In this document: in pieces, positions 44,885 through 55,457 of the stretch
Position numbering within the stretch: position 1 is the stretch's first letter
Layout: the number at the start of each line of letters is the position of its first letter
Assembly: GCF_028583425.1 (NCBI RefSeq)
Contig: NC_072802.1
Span: 17,431,926 to 17,495,925 of the forward strand
Direction: 5' to 3'
DNA length: 64,000 nt
From: Eublepharis macularius
Taxonomy: Eukaryota > Chordata > Lepidosauria > Squamata > Eublepharidae
Position numbers and translations under genes: made by a program
The notes under the pieces: model-generated
The model's database searches: none
What the model was told of the DNA's origin: nothing
Seen by the model: the letters and a program-made list of their open reading frames with translations, nothing else

Positions 44885-45525
44885 GAGCCAAGCTATAAGT
44901 GACAAATGACACTTGAACGCAGGGCCGGATCGAGGAGGGGAGGGGGTGTAGTCTGGCCCCGGCACCGCCAGGGAGGGGGCGCTGGGAGCAGCTGCCAGGA
45001 GTGCGTGGGCAGCAGCGCGGGCAGCCTCACAGCCCCCCACGCTGCCTTTCACCTGCCCCGCAGGACGGGGCAGCTGGCTTGCCACACGCCCCCTGTCCTG
45101 CGGGGCAGGCTAAAGGCAGCGTGGCCTGCGCTGCCTTTTGCCTGCCCTGCAGGACAGGGGGTGCGCAGAAAGCCGGTCGCCCCCTGTCCTGTGGGGCAGG
45201 TGAAAGGCAGCACGGAGGGCTGCAACGCTGCCCGCTCCATTCACCTGTGGGGAGGCAAATGGCGCGGGCGGCTTCCCAGCTCCGCACGCTGCCTCCGCCA
45301 CTCCGCCCTGCGTGATGACGTCATTGAAATGACATCATCATGCAGCCCCAGGAGCGCACGCACGCTCAGACTAGGGTTGCCCTGGGTGTCAGCAACCCTA
45401 GATCCGGCCCTGCTTGAACGGCAAGTGAACAGACTCGCGTGTATTCCTCCCTGTTCACTTGCACTCCACTTGTGCTCCGCTTGATCACTACATTCAAGTG
45501 TCATTTGTCACTTGTAGCTTGGCCC
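44885..45525. mobile_element. Harbinger-like MITE hosting a nested hAT
   Basis: Outer termini GAGCCAAGCTATAAGTGACA and complement belong to the family at 40193. Flanks are TGA and TAA. It is split by the hAT element at 44920-45412. Confidence 0.75.
44920..45412. mobile_element. GC-rich non-autonomous hAT, 8-bp target duplication
   Basis: Termini CAGGGCCGGATC and GATCCGGCCCTG are perfect inverted repeats. CTTGAACG is duplicated exactly (44912-44919 and 45413-45420). The interior is CpG-rich and built from inverted copies of a 'cctgccccgcaggac' unit, with no transposase. Confidence 0.88.
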
Positions 45526-45528
45526 TAA

Positions 45529-48060
45529 GATTACACAAAAACAGCTGCCTTCGCTGGGGACCTATTCTCTTATTTGGTGTACCTCTCTACAGATGTTTTA
45601 GACAGGCTGGGTTAATAACCAGATCAATAACTGGTGAAGACAAGGAGCCTCACAGACGATCTATGCAGTCATGGTTTCAAGTCTACCATTAAAAATACAA
45701 CTTTCCGCTCTGCAGCATCTGTTGCAAGGAAGCCCTCTTTGGCTGGCGGGAAGGAAGACCCTTTCATCAAGCGCCATTTCTACTGGCGAAACCACACTGG
45801 AAAAATTTATTCGATCAGGGCATTCTAATTAGATTTGCAGTATCAAAGAATTGCTTGGGCTTCCCAGGTAACAGTCGATGCTCTCGGCAGATTAAGGAGA
45901 AAAGAGGAGGCCTGCCCAGCTGTTTGATAAGTGCACAGTTGATGGATGGCTTTAAAATACTGCTGGATTTATCACGCTCCACTGGGGAAAAGCACTCAGG
46001 AGATCAAATTTTCTCAGCCCATTTCCCTGGGAGTCGCAACACCCAGTCGGGCTTTTATGCTTGGCTGAGACTCTTCACTAGGCAAAGGGACATGATGTGT
46101 GCTCCTTGGCGATGGCTTTAAAAAATAGTAGCCATGTTGTGTACACGACAGTTCCTTGTGAGCCTGTGTGGGCAATATGAGTGTGCTGCCGACAGCATCT
46201 ATGGACATCTGCTAATTTACAGAGGGATCTGGAAAATGCTTAGCAAGAAGGTAGAACATTTTTCAACATGTGTATTTCTGATTGTCAGTTTGAACCTTGC
46301 ATCTCTTGTGGCTATGATACCTATTTTTTTTAACTCTGAAGAATTTTTAATATAGATGTGGGGAAAAAGAGGGGGGGGGGTTGCATCTGCTTTTCTGCTA
46401 TATGGTAGGAATTCTGGTAGACAATGGATGTAGTGCACCAAAAGAGGAAAAATTCGTTTACCTTATACATAGTTTATAGCTCAATAGAATATTGGTTTAG
46501 CATGCACGTTTTTTACCTATAGAATTTGTTTCCTGTGTAAGAGGTTTCACTGCAAAGCCCACAACCTGGCTTTGAATATTGACGGCTTTCAAGAGTGTAT
46601 GGAAGAAACAGCTGCAGGTAACATTGAAAGGTTGGCTTAGTTTGAGCCAAGTACGTGCCAGCTAAATGAAGAATATTATTTCCCTTCCAGCAAGCCGTTT
46701 TGAAGAATGGGTCTGACTGGGTCTTAGATGGCTTCCCTGCAGACTATGAATTTTCATTAATAAGCAAGGCCATTCTTTCAAAGACCCATGAAAGTATGTT
46801 TAGTTTGACTTATTGTGATAGTGACTTGCTGAAAGCTAAATCTACAATTATTGCTAGAAATGGCATTTGAATCCACGTCACTTAGATCTAATTTGTACTT
46901 GGAGAAACTTTTCTTTACTACTTGATCAAATGATCACATAGAGTCCATGCAATTGAAGAAACCCATGAAGAACTTTTAAACTTATGGTGACCCAGTTATT
47001 ATTCTGTATAGGAGAAACTGTGGCATCAGATGCAGATTAAATGGTTGCATGTTTGAGTCCAGATAACTAATTTACCAAGCAGTCATGTTCACATCCTGAT
47101 AAGATGTCCTTTGATGAGTATTTATCTGTATCCAATATCTATTTTATGCCAGGGTTGACTCCAAGGAGCAACAGAGGTTGGGGATTTTCCTTGCAACGTA
47201 TTCTGTTCCTCCTTTTGCTTCTCCAGCTTTTAGTCACATAATGTCACGGTCATTGAGTAAAGATTGTATGTTCTTCATCTCCATTCTGTTTATAGCACAA
47301 ATTACTTTTTCTACCGTCACCCCTTGGACTGCACAGTTTCTATTGCATTATGGTTTGGATCCATTGGTAACATCAATGAATAGAAGGGCTTTCTGTCCAT
47401 GGAGTTAACTTTGCAACCCCAAATGCCCCTTATAATGTGGATCTTGAAGGATAAGGGAACCCAAAAAAACAATATGGGGGAAGTTGGAAGTCTGCAGTGG
47501 TACAGAATTGATGACAAGTGCAGAAATCCTCCAGGGGTCCAAACCTGTATGTGTGTTGCTTATGGGATATATTGAAGTTATTATCTTACTAGCAACCAAG
47601 CCTGTTTTTTCAAAAATGGGCTCTAGAAAAAGGAGCATCCTCCAGAGGGATGGGACGCCTGGCCTTCCCGTCATGGCAGCACCCTCTGGAGGCGCACCAG
47701 GATAAAAGGTGAGTCGTCACCAATATGGCTTGCCTTTTATGCAATAGGATAAGGAGGGGCACAGGGTGGGCTGCTAACCTAATTGAATACATTTTGAGCT
47801 CAGATGTCAAATTCCTTTTCCTTCTCTCTCTCACAATAGAAATACAGAAATCTTGTCGCTCTGCTCCATCAGTTTCAAAGGGATTGTCCAAGTTAGTGTC
47901 TACAAATTCTACGGGATATTTGATTTGTACAGTTAGACCTAAGCCACGGATCTTTCTTGCGTGGGCATTCCATCAATTTTTGCAAAATATCCAAGCATAT
48001 GTGATTCTCCACCTGAGAGTAATTCCCATCCTTGTTTAGTAAGAAGGAACCAGGTCCAAC
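45529..48060. other. Intergenic upstream of the GPCR; nothing recognised
   Basis: No repeat family or upstream exon is identified. A short inverted pair (cctccagaggg / ccctctggagg) lies at 47639-47691. The receptor's promoter must be here but shows no CpG island. Confidence 0.5.
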
Positions 48061-48065
48061 TGGAA

Positions 48066-48822
48066 ATGGCTTCCTCGTCATCAAATGACTCTGCTGGAAA
48101 TGATACAGAGTATTATGAAGACCTTTCTTTTTCCTTATTCGACATTCCTGTTTTGGTGCCTGTGACAATCATTTGCATCCTCTTGTTTTTCTTGGGCATC
48201 GCTGGGAATGTGACCATTATACTCATTTTTACAAGGTACAAGGAGATGCGAACGACAGTGAATATGTATTTGTCTAGCATGGCCTTATCTGACAGTCTGA
48301 TCTTTGTTGGCTTGCCATCTGATTTGTACAGGATTTGGAGATATAGGCCCTACATCTTTGGCAATTTTCTTTGCAAATTTATCATTTACCTCAGTGAAAC
48401 CTGCACTTACTGCACAATCCTCCACATAACCACCTTGAGCATAGAGCGATATTTTGCCATCTGTTTTCCTTTGAAAGCTAAAGCCACCATCACCAAACGC
48501 AGGGTCAAAGGCCTCATTCTCCTCATCTGGCTCTGTTCGTCGGTGACTGCTCTTCCAGTCTGGTTCCTCTTCGGTGTCGAGCACCGCAACGGAAGCCTAC
48601 CGGAGGAAACAAATGAATGCAAATGCATCGAGCAAGCGGCCCGCTCTGGACTTCTCGAAACCATGACATGGCTTTCCACTCTCTATTTTTTCCTCCCTGT
48701 GTTTTGCTTGGTGCTCCTCTATGGACTGATATGTAAAAAGCTTTGGAGAACTGCTTACAGGCTGGAAGGGCACCAAGCTGCAACCAGAGACAAGTACCAC
48801 CAACAAACCATCAGAATGTTGG
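48066..48822 (+). CDS. GHSR/MLNR-like receptor exon 1 (TM1-TM5)
   Basis: Starts MASSSSNDSAGNDTEYY, runs through TM5 (FFLPVFCLVLLYGLICKKLW) and ends HQQTIRML plus G before gtaagt. Confidence 0.9.
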
Positions 48823-51218
48823 GTAAGTGGCGACCTGCTTTAAGCTGGATTCCTGTTAGGTCAACTGAATCAGAATAAAAGGGAAGAAGGGGGAATACAA
48901 TGATAGGAGATGGAAAATCAGAGCAGTGAAGAGTTTTAGGTGGGTTGCCGTGCTGGTCTGTAGTAGAGGAGCAAGATTTGGGTCCAGTAGTGCCTTAAAG
49001 ACCAACTAGATATCCAGGGTATGAGCTTTTGAGAGTCAGAACTCGGCCCCTCATGAAGAGAGCTTTGACTCTCAAAAGCTCATACCCTGGATATCTCGTT
49101 GGTCTTTAAGGCACTACTGGACCCAAATCTTGCTTTAGCCTTAAAGAGAGTATACCTTATTCCCAAGGTGGCCTGACTGAAGTTAATGGAGGGATGCTAG
49201 AACACCCACTGCTTCAGCTCACATCCCGTTCATCAGTTATGAACAGGGAGCCAATCTTTTTGACAGACTGTCAGCTTGTGTTTTGATGGTTCCTAAGGGT
49301 GCAATGCAGCACAATTGGCTTTTTGCACATGTGCATTCTCACAGAGCCACATTGAATTCAACTTTCCACCTTGCTATGCTGTTGCTCTGCTCAGCTGGTG
49401 GCAATTTGTTTACCCTCTACCCCCAACTGCCACTGCCTGGTCCATGCCAATAAAAATCCATGTGTTGGACAGGACTGGCTCCAGCTCCGCCTCTCCCAAG
49501 AAATGGCCAAAGGGAGCGGGTGGACTGTTGAGTCAATGAGAGTTTTCCATGAGTTTCCCAACCTGGAGCTGGCAACTGTAAGTCCTCTGTCCTCTTACCC
49601 CCACTCAAATTAAAAGGGTCATATGCGAGCATGGGAACTGCCCCAATCCATTCGCACAGAGTATCTGGTGGCTATCCTGGCCTGTGGGGCGTTCTAATCT
49701 GTGTCCATTGAAATGGAACATCGTTCATTCATCATAATTACCTCACTTAGCAGTCCTGATTGGCTTCCAACACAGTTTTACAACAATTAAAACCCACCAG
49801 GAGGTTGCAGCGAAAGGGATATTGGGGATATTGAGGTCTCTGGTGGTGACAGGTGATGCCGTATGACATAGTCCAAGTTCCAGACTCTTCTCTTTCTGGA
49901 GGGGACAGGAGGAGCTGCAACAGGTAGAACGGAGGGCTGGCTGGTGGTGAAGATGCTAATACCACAGAAGCAGCCCTTATTCTTGGAGGCCTGGAGTATG
50001 CGCCTCCCTTCTTGTCCACCTGCCACAACAGGCCTGGAACCTTACCAAGTGCTGAACTGTTCCCCGCCATCAAATGGTACCCAGAATCCTCTCTTTCCTC
50101 CCTGTCAATAAAAGGGTTACCCATTATCTGGTTCCCTTTCTTATTTCAGGAGGAGGATATGGGACCATCTCTTCTACGTTTGCAAAACAGAAAGCTTTGG
50201 CAAGGTCTAGTACCTCTCTTTCCTCTCCTAAAATAAAAAGCAGCCTTAGGACTTGTTCCTGCTGACAATTAAGGACCTTTGGCTCAAGCAACACCACCGC
50301 CATACATACAATGCAAAGGCATTGGGGTTGGCTTGGGTCCCTCTTTCCATACAGACCCAGATCTGGCAGTGATCTGCCATTCCTTGCCCTCCCTCGTTTT
50401 CCTCTTTCCCAGCTCACTTCTTCACAAGAGTGCCCACTGGTGTTTGATGGCATTTGAAACAAACCAGGTTAGAGATGAAAAATTTCTGGAGATTTTGAAA
50501 CCATGGGGAAAAAGTGGAGTTTTAAAAATTTGATTCGCTTACCAAGAAGCATTTAATAGTGTATTACCTTGGAAGCTAAGCAGGTCAGCCTTGGGAGACC
50601 TCCAAAGGCGGCCAGGGTTGCTATGCAGAGGCAGGCAATGGCAAACCACCTCTGTTAGTCTTTTGCCTTGAAAACCCCAGGAGGGGTTGCCATAAGTCAG
50701 CTATGACTTGATGGCACTTTCCTCCACCAAGCAGCAGCAGAAACTTAGCTGACACTGAAGGGCTAGGAACCAAACAAATGGCGCAATGAAATCCAGGTAG
50801 CAAACCGACCCCTACAGCCTGTGGCAGCACTATTTGATCAGTCTCTTGACTGGCTGCACACCTCGGTTCAGAAACATTTTGCACGATAATCTGATCAGGG
50901 TTTTAGTTTTAGATGGGGAAAGTTGGTAGTGAAGGCCTGTTACTGAGTCATGTTCTCTCTTTCTCTTTAGCAGTGGTTGTGGCGGCCTTTGTGCTCTGCT
51001 GGCTGCCTCTGCATGTTGGCAGGATCCTTTTTGCCCAGGGCAACCTTGTCCTCTACGAGCTCACCCAGTACTTCAATCTCATCTCGATGCTGCTCTTTTA
51101 CCTGGGGGCGTCTGTCAATCCTATCCTGTATAACGTCATGTCAGAACGGTATCGGAAAGCTGTGTGCCGGTTTTTGAAATACACCCGTGTGGCAAACCAG
51201 ACACTTCAAGAAGAGTGA
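48066..51218 (+). CDS. Ghrelin/motilin-receptor-family GPCR (GHSR/MLNR paralog)
   Basis: A plasma-membrane class A peptide receptor, probably Gq-coupled like its relatives. Exons 48066-48822 and 50971-51218 join in phase 1 to give 334 residues. The intron sits at MLG|AVVV before TM6, the position shared by GHSR and MLNR. Seen directly: N-glycosylation sites NDS and NDT at the N-terminus; TM1 GIAGN; RTTVNMYLSSMALSD in TM2; TM3 with SETCTY and ERYFAICFPLKA in place of DRY; GVEHRNGS and NECKC (disulphide Cys) in ECL2; FVLCWLPLHVGRILF in TM6; NPILYN in TM7. The TM3 Glu and TM6 Arg known to pair in GHSR are kept, whereas the neighbouring Gln of GHSR is Ile. Identity to GHSR or MLNR is only moderate and the tail is short, so I place it as a third paralog (like fish 'big mouth receptor'). 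An in-frame Met 35 codons upstream is unlikely. Confidence 0.9.
48935..49138. repeat. Penelope-like inverted pair
   Basis: Arms 'gggtccagtagtgccttaaa' and complement around 49050, with 'gagagctttgactctcaaaa' (stem plus worn GAAA) in the middle. Confidence 0.55.
49797..50005 (-). repeat. Unnamed dispersed repeat, copy B
   Basis: 'ccagactcttctctttctgg' and 'tctggtggtgacaggtgatg' are the reverse of copy A at 44268. Confidence 0.55.
50545..50725 (+). repeat. 5S-rRNA-derived SINE (sense)
   Basis: 'gaagctaagcaggtcagcct' and 'gggagacctccaaaggcgg' are 5S-like. They are followed by 'aggcaatggcaaaccacctc' and 'atgacttgatggcac'. The other three copies are antisense. Confidence 0.75.
50971..51218 (+). 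CDS. GHSR/MLNR-like receptor exon 2 (TM6-TM7 and tail)
   Basis: The acceptor is tctctttag. Encodes (A)VVVAAFVLCWLPLHVGR, YFNLISMLLFYLGASVNPIL, the helix-8 region RYRKAVCRFLKY and ends LQEE, TGA. Confidence 0.9.
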
Positions 51219-52689
51219 AAAGACTTCCAGGGAAGGGGTGGGAAAGAGTTCATTCATGGCAAAGCATTTTTAAGGGTGCCAAAAATCAGCTTCAGGATGC
51301 CACAATTTTCCATTTTCTCTCTCGCCCAGTCCAAAGAGGGTAGGTACCCAGGCACATTCTGGACTCTGGAAAGGCCTGGTACTGGAGGTATATACAGCAT
51401 AGACCAGGGGCAGGCTGCGCTCCTTGTATTTGATTACTGGAGGAGTTGGCTCATCTGTAATAGGCAGGGCCTGGGAAGAGGATGAGCACAGGGGGAGCCA
51501 AATCTCAGACACTTGTGGACCGAGAGCCAAGCTACATGAGACACCTGACACATGGCGGGTTCGCGCAAGTTTACCTGGGAAGTGTAGTTGGGCCAGCAGC
51601 AGGGCAGGACGGAAAGTCAGTGAGAGGTGCCTGAAGCTGGCAGGCGGTTAGTAACGGCAGGAGGAGCTGCTGAGGCTGCCACTGCTGCTACTTGACCATC
51701 CCTTCTCACAGAGAGGGGAAGGAGTCTCCGACTACACCTCCTAGGTAAACTTGCACGAACCCGCCATGTGTTGGGCATCTCATGTAGTTTAGATCTGACT
51801 CTCTAGCATTGCTGCTTAGGGCTGATATCTTGGCAATAGAGCCAACCTGAGCTGCCGCAGTGGAGAACAGAGATCCTCTCTGAGTGTCTTTTGTAGAGTC
51901 ATATAGACAACTCTTTGGAGATATGGATAAGCTCAGTTGGGAGAGGGTAATGAAAAATTGTGGCAAGTCAGTATTCACTTGATCTTCTGGGCAATTATTC
52001 AGTGACACAGCGGGATAGGGGAAGGATGTCCTTCAGAAACCTGGTACATTCCTCGTAGCACTGAGCATGAAAAGGAACGAGCCTTTTTTCTCCGACAGCT
52101 TGGTACTTATACCTTTGTCTAGAATAGGCAACAGGCCCAGCTCTTGAGAACGTTGCATTTCATATTTTTAAAAAGTTAACTTGTAGGCTGCCGAGGTCAG
52201 TTTCAGCCCCTTTTCCTTTCACATCTGCCGTTCCCGCAAGGCTGACAAATTGGCTGTAACTGAACTTTGGTTTAAAAACTTCCCCAATGAGGCCTTAGGT
52301 GAGAGATCTGTGATCAGGCCTCTCAGCATTCTTTTTCAAACTGAAGCAGATTTACGGAGAGAGGTTTGAGCTTTCCTCCACGATCTTCCTCTACTTGTCA
52401 GCCTCTCTCAGCTATTGGCCTTGAGAACATCCATATTTAACATTAAAAATATGTCAAGAGATCTCATAATGGATCTCCCATGCAACACGTAGGTTAAGGA
52501 TCAAATCAAAAAGAGGCTGCCCAGGCCCTGCTGTCTCCAAAGTCCATCTCAATTACATAGCCATTTTACAGAAGCAATACCACATAGTGGGCTGGTGCCA
52601 GTTTTAAAAAAGGCACACAAAGAATATGCACGGTTCTGTTACTCCCTCCCCTTGTTCAGACTAAACCCCACAACTAAATCACAAACCAG
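51219..52689. other. Spacer between convergent receptor and FNDC3-like genes
   Basis: The receptor 3' UTR must end here. No AATAAA is seen; an ATTAAA occurs at 52442-52447. A MITE lies at 51524-51795. The remainder has no recognised repeat. Confidence 0.5.
51524..51795. mobile_element. Harbinger-like MITE, divergent member
   Basis: Termini GAGCCAAGCTACATGAGA and a worn complement; inner inverted 'catggcgggttcgcgcaagt'. Right flank TGA. Confidence 0.55.
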
Positions 52690-55139
52690 CTGTGAACAAG
52701 TTTGTATTTTTATTGGCCATATTAAATATATTATCTATTTGATAGTTACAATTTAGTAATACGATGCCTGGCAGGTTTAACATAAGTATGAAATACAGCA
52801 AAAAATTACAATACAGAGAAAAGGAGATCTAATACATTAATGCCACTAGAGTACATCAATCTGGAATGTATAGTTGTAAATATAAAATTCTACATTACAT
52901 TATGCTTTCCAGTAAGCTGTCTGGAAATATAAATGTTTTGTGGCAATGTACAAATTTAACTTTTAACTTTCTAGGAAGTCATAATTTTGGTTAGTATTTA
53001 TTCAGAAAAACCTATGTTTTTTAAAAAATGCATCTGACATACTATTGCCAATTACTTGTGATTTCCCCTCCCCAATCTTTTGTCTGAAGAGTTTAGCGAA
53101 AAAGAAAAAAAAAAAGGAAGAAAGGAAAAGAAATATCCTTTGGCAACAGAAATCTACCGGAAAGAATCATTTGTTTTATAAAAAAGTGAAATATGAAAGG
53201 AAACAGATTGTAAACGTTTCTGCAAACTAAAGACACGAATATTCGTATAAAACTTTTTCAACACTGGAGAGGCTTCCATTACAATAAATGATTAACTTAA
53301 AGTTCTGCTACACATAGACAATACATTCAAACATACATTTTTCCAGAATTTTTAAAAAATCAAAATAAATAGATCACAAAAAGGAGTACATTTTTGAAAA
53401 AGGTTAATTTCAGATTGCACCATAAATCTACTTTTTGAAGATATTAAGTGATACGATGTCATCATTTGTTTTCTTTTTCCCACATGTGAAATGCGATCAC
53501 AATGTCACAGACCTTAAGCTACCATTATGAACTAACAGCCAGTGGAGAAACACTTTAATGATGTTCTGCTACCTGGAACAGAGAAGTCGCAAGCTACAAT
53601 GAGTTACACGTTACATCCACCGTCCCACAGACGAGTGCAAGGCGCTCTGATGTTTGAGAAAGTATAGCTGTCCAGTCCCTATTAGTTTGCAAAACCTAAC
53701 AAAATACTAATGGCCTTTGAGCTAGAGGATTATTTTCCTTTTTGAAGATGCATTCTAAAACAAAACAGGTAGTTCTCAGCTTTCAAAAGGGAGCAAATGG
53801 AAAGACAACACAGCTGTTTACTTCACAGGTAACTACTGTATGGAGGTTTGACAAAGAACAGTCCTATGTAGTGCAGGGCATACTTTTTTTCGTTTTAAAA
53901 AGGTGTTCCACTCAAAGCCAGACCAATTGGTGAAGAATTCCATCTCAGAACAGAAGACCATGAAAAACAAACAATGGAATATGAAACTGCTTACCAGAGA
54001 GGCAGCAATTTTCTTTAAAACATTGGATTGTTACCTTTTTAAAAAATGCATTTTCACATGCAGCTCGATCATTTGGATTACATTAGAAGGGCATCCAAAA
54101 GCAACAAACAAAAAAAAACCAGACTGGTTTTTTTCCTTAAATTTTATGTTAAGAATAGTACAAAAACATTTTGCTCAGTTTGAGCCAAATAGTGTAACAT
54201 TTATCATAAATGCACTTTTTGTTCTCATTAAAGACAAAAAAATCCTGTGCTTTTCCTCTGCGAAACGCTGCGGCAGTTCAGTTCCGAAGCACAGGGCATT
54301 ACTGTCCTCTCAGGCACTGAGAGTGAACTCTGGGTTGGGCCGATAGTTGCTTGCCAACAACAGAAAAGCATTCCATTCAGAAATGTACAGTACAGAACGG
54401 GGGGGGGGGGGGGCGTTTCACCGTGGGGCAGACCAATGCAACCCCTTTGTCTGCAGGTCAGCCGGCACTTATGGATACAAATTCTAAAAATGTCGACACC
54501 TTACAACCCTCAGCTCTTGAAGTGAAAGTTAACTACTGGGCGCCCAACCATTTCAAACAGGAAAATAAAAAGTAGAAGTATTGATAAATTTGAAGTTGAT
54601 AATATCTTGGTTGCTTCCCCCCGCCTGCCTCCCTGTCTACAGTATATTAAATGTGGTATACTCTAGCAATGTTCTGTATTACAGTACTGTCCTAAGCGTA
54701 AGCATCTTTGCTGCTGGCATCTCTCAAATGCCAAGACCTGGGCCGACACCCCCTCCCCACTGTCCTGCTTTGCTATACTTGAAAAATAAAAGATCTTGCA
54801 GCAAGAATGAAGTCCAGCTTTCTGAGAATCACAAGTGCATGTTAAGGCAGCGTTTTTTGTTGTTGCTGTTTTAAACAGCTAACCCTGATTACAAGATGCA
54901 CAATTGTGCTACAATAGGGATTTTCTTCTCTTGGTTTTATGGGGTGACAAGGGGGCAGAGGAGGAGACGGGGGTTCTACCTACCCAGCCTCGCTGTTTAT
55001 TCACCAGCAAAAATGGAAACGCGTCTCTTATAGAATCATTCCCAGCTAGCATTTTAATTGGAATTTACATAAATACCAAAGGCATAAACTTCCATATGAA
55101 AATAATAAGCTGAGCAATTATGTCAATTTTCCAGTTGCC
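52690..55139 (-). other. 3' UTR of FNDC3-like gene
   Basis: About 2.45 kb, AT-rich and free of recognisable repeats. It ends with AATAAA on the minus strand (complement of 52709-52714). Contains a 15-nt G run (plus strand) at about 54399-54413. Confidence 0.6.
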
Positions 55140-55457
55140 CTACTTGATCACAAAGTATTGAATGATAACAGCAAACAAAATGGCAACTGTTGCAAACCCA
55201 ATGAGAAGCAGAAATGCAAACTGTTCGTCGCTGAGGGCCCTTCTCCTGCTCTTGGTGAGGTCTGGGCTGGTGTCTAGGCATGGGGAGACGGACTCCTGTT
55301 TCTGAGATGAGAACGCTGTACTAGGACTGTATGGTCCATACAGTTCTTGTGATCCAGTTGAATCATGGTACTGGCGTCCAGCACACACCCTGAATCGATA
55401 TTCACAGTTTGTCTGCATGTTGGTAAAGCAGAATGAAGTTTCTGGTCCCTTGTATAC
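55140..55457 (-). CDS. FNDC3-like last coding exon
   Basis: The acceptor (minus) is ccttcctcag. Encodes VYKGPETSFCF through the tail anchor; stop TAG is the complement of 55140-55142. Confidence 0.9.
   Translation of the reverse strand, partial: VYKGPETSFCFTNMQTNCEYRFRVCAGRQYHDSTGSQELYGPYSPSTAFSSQKQESVSPCLDTSPDLTKSRRRALSDEQFAFLLLIGFATVAILFAVIIQYFVIK

Larger units (their letters stand above)
48823..50970 (+). other. Receptor intron
   Basis: 2.1 kb, GT-AG. Holds a Penelope-like inverted pair, an unnamed repeat and a 5S SINE. Nothing is recognised in 49140-49790 and 50010-50540. Confidence 0.7.

Noticed and set aside
44906-45484. 192-codon frame and several antisense frames
   Set aside because: They lie within the CpG-rich non-autonomous hAT element built of inverted repeats.
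47961-48065. Upstream in-frame Met extending the receptor by 35 residues
   Set aside because: The extra segment lacks signal-peptide or family features. The Met at 48066 gives the N-terminus length and glycosylation sites expected for this family.
50545-50725. 5S rRNA gene
   Set aside because: Only part of the 5S sequence is present and it is fused to the SINE body shared by four copies.
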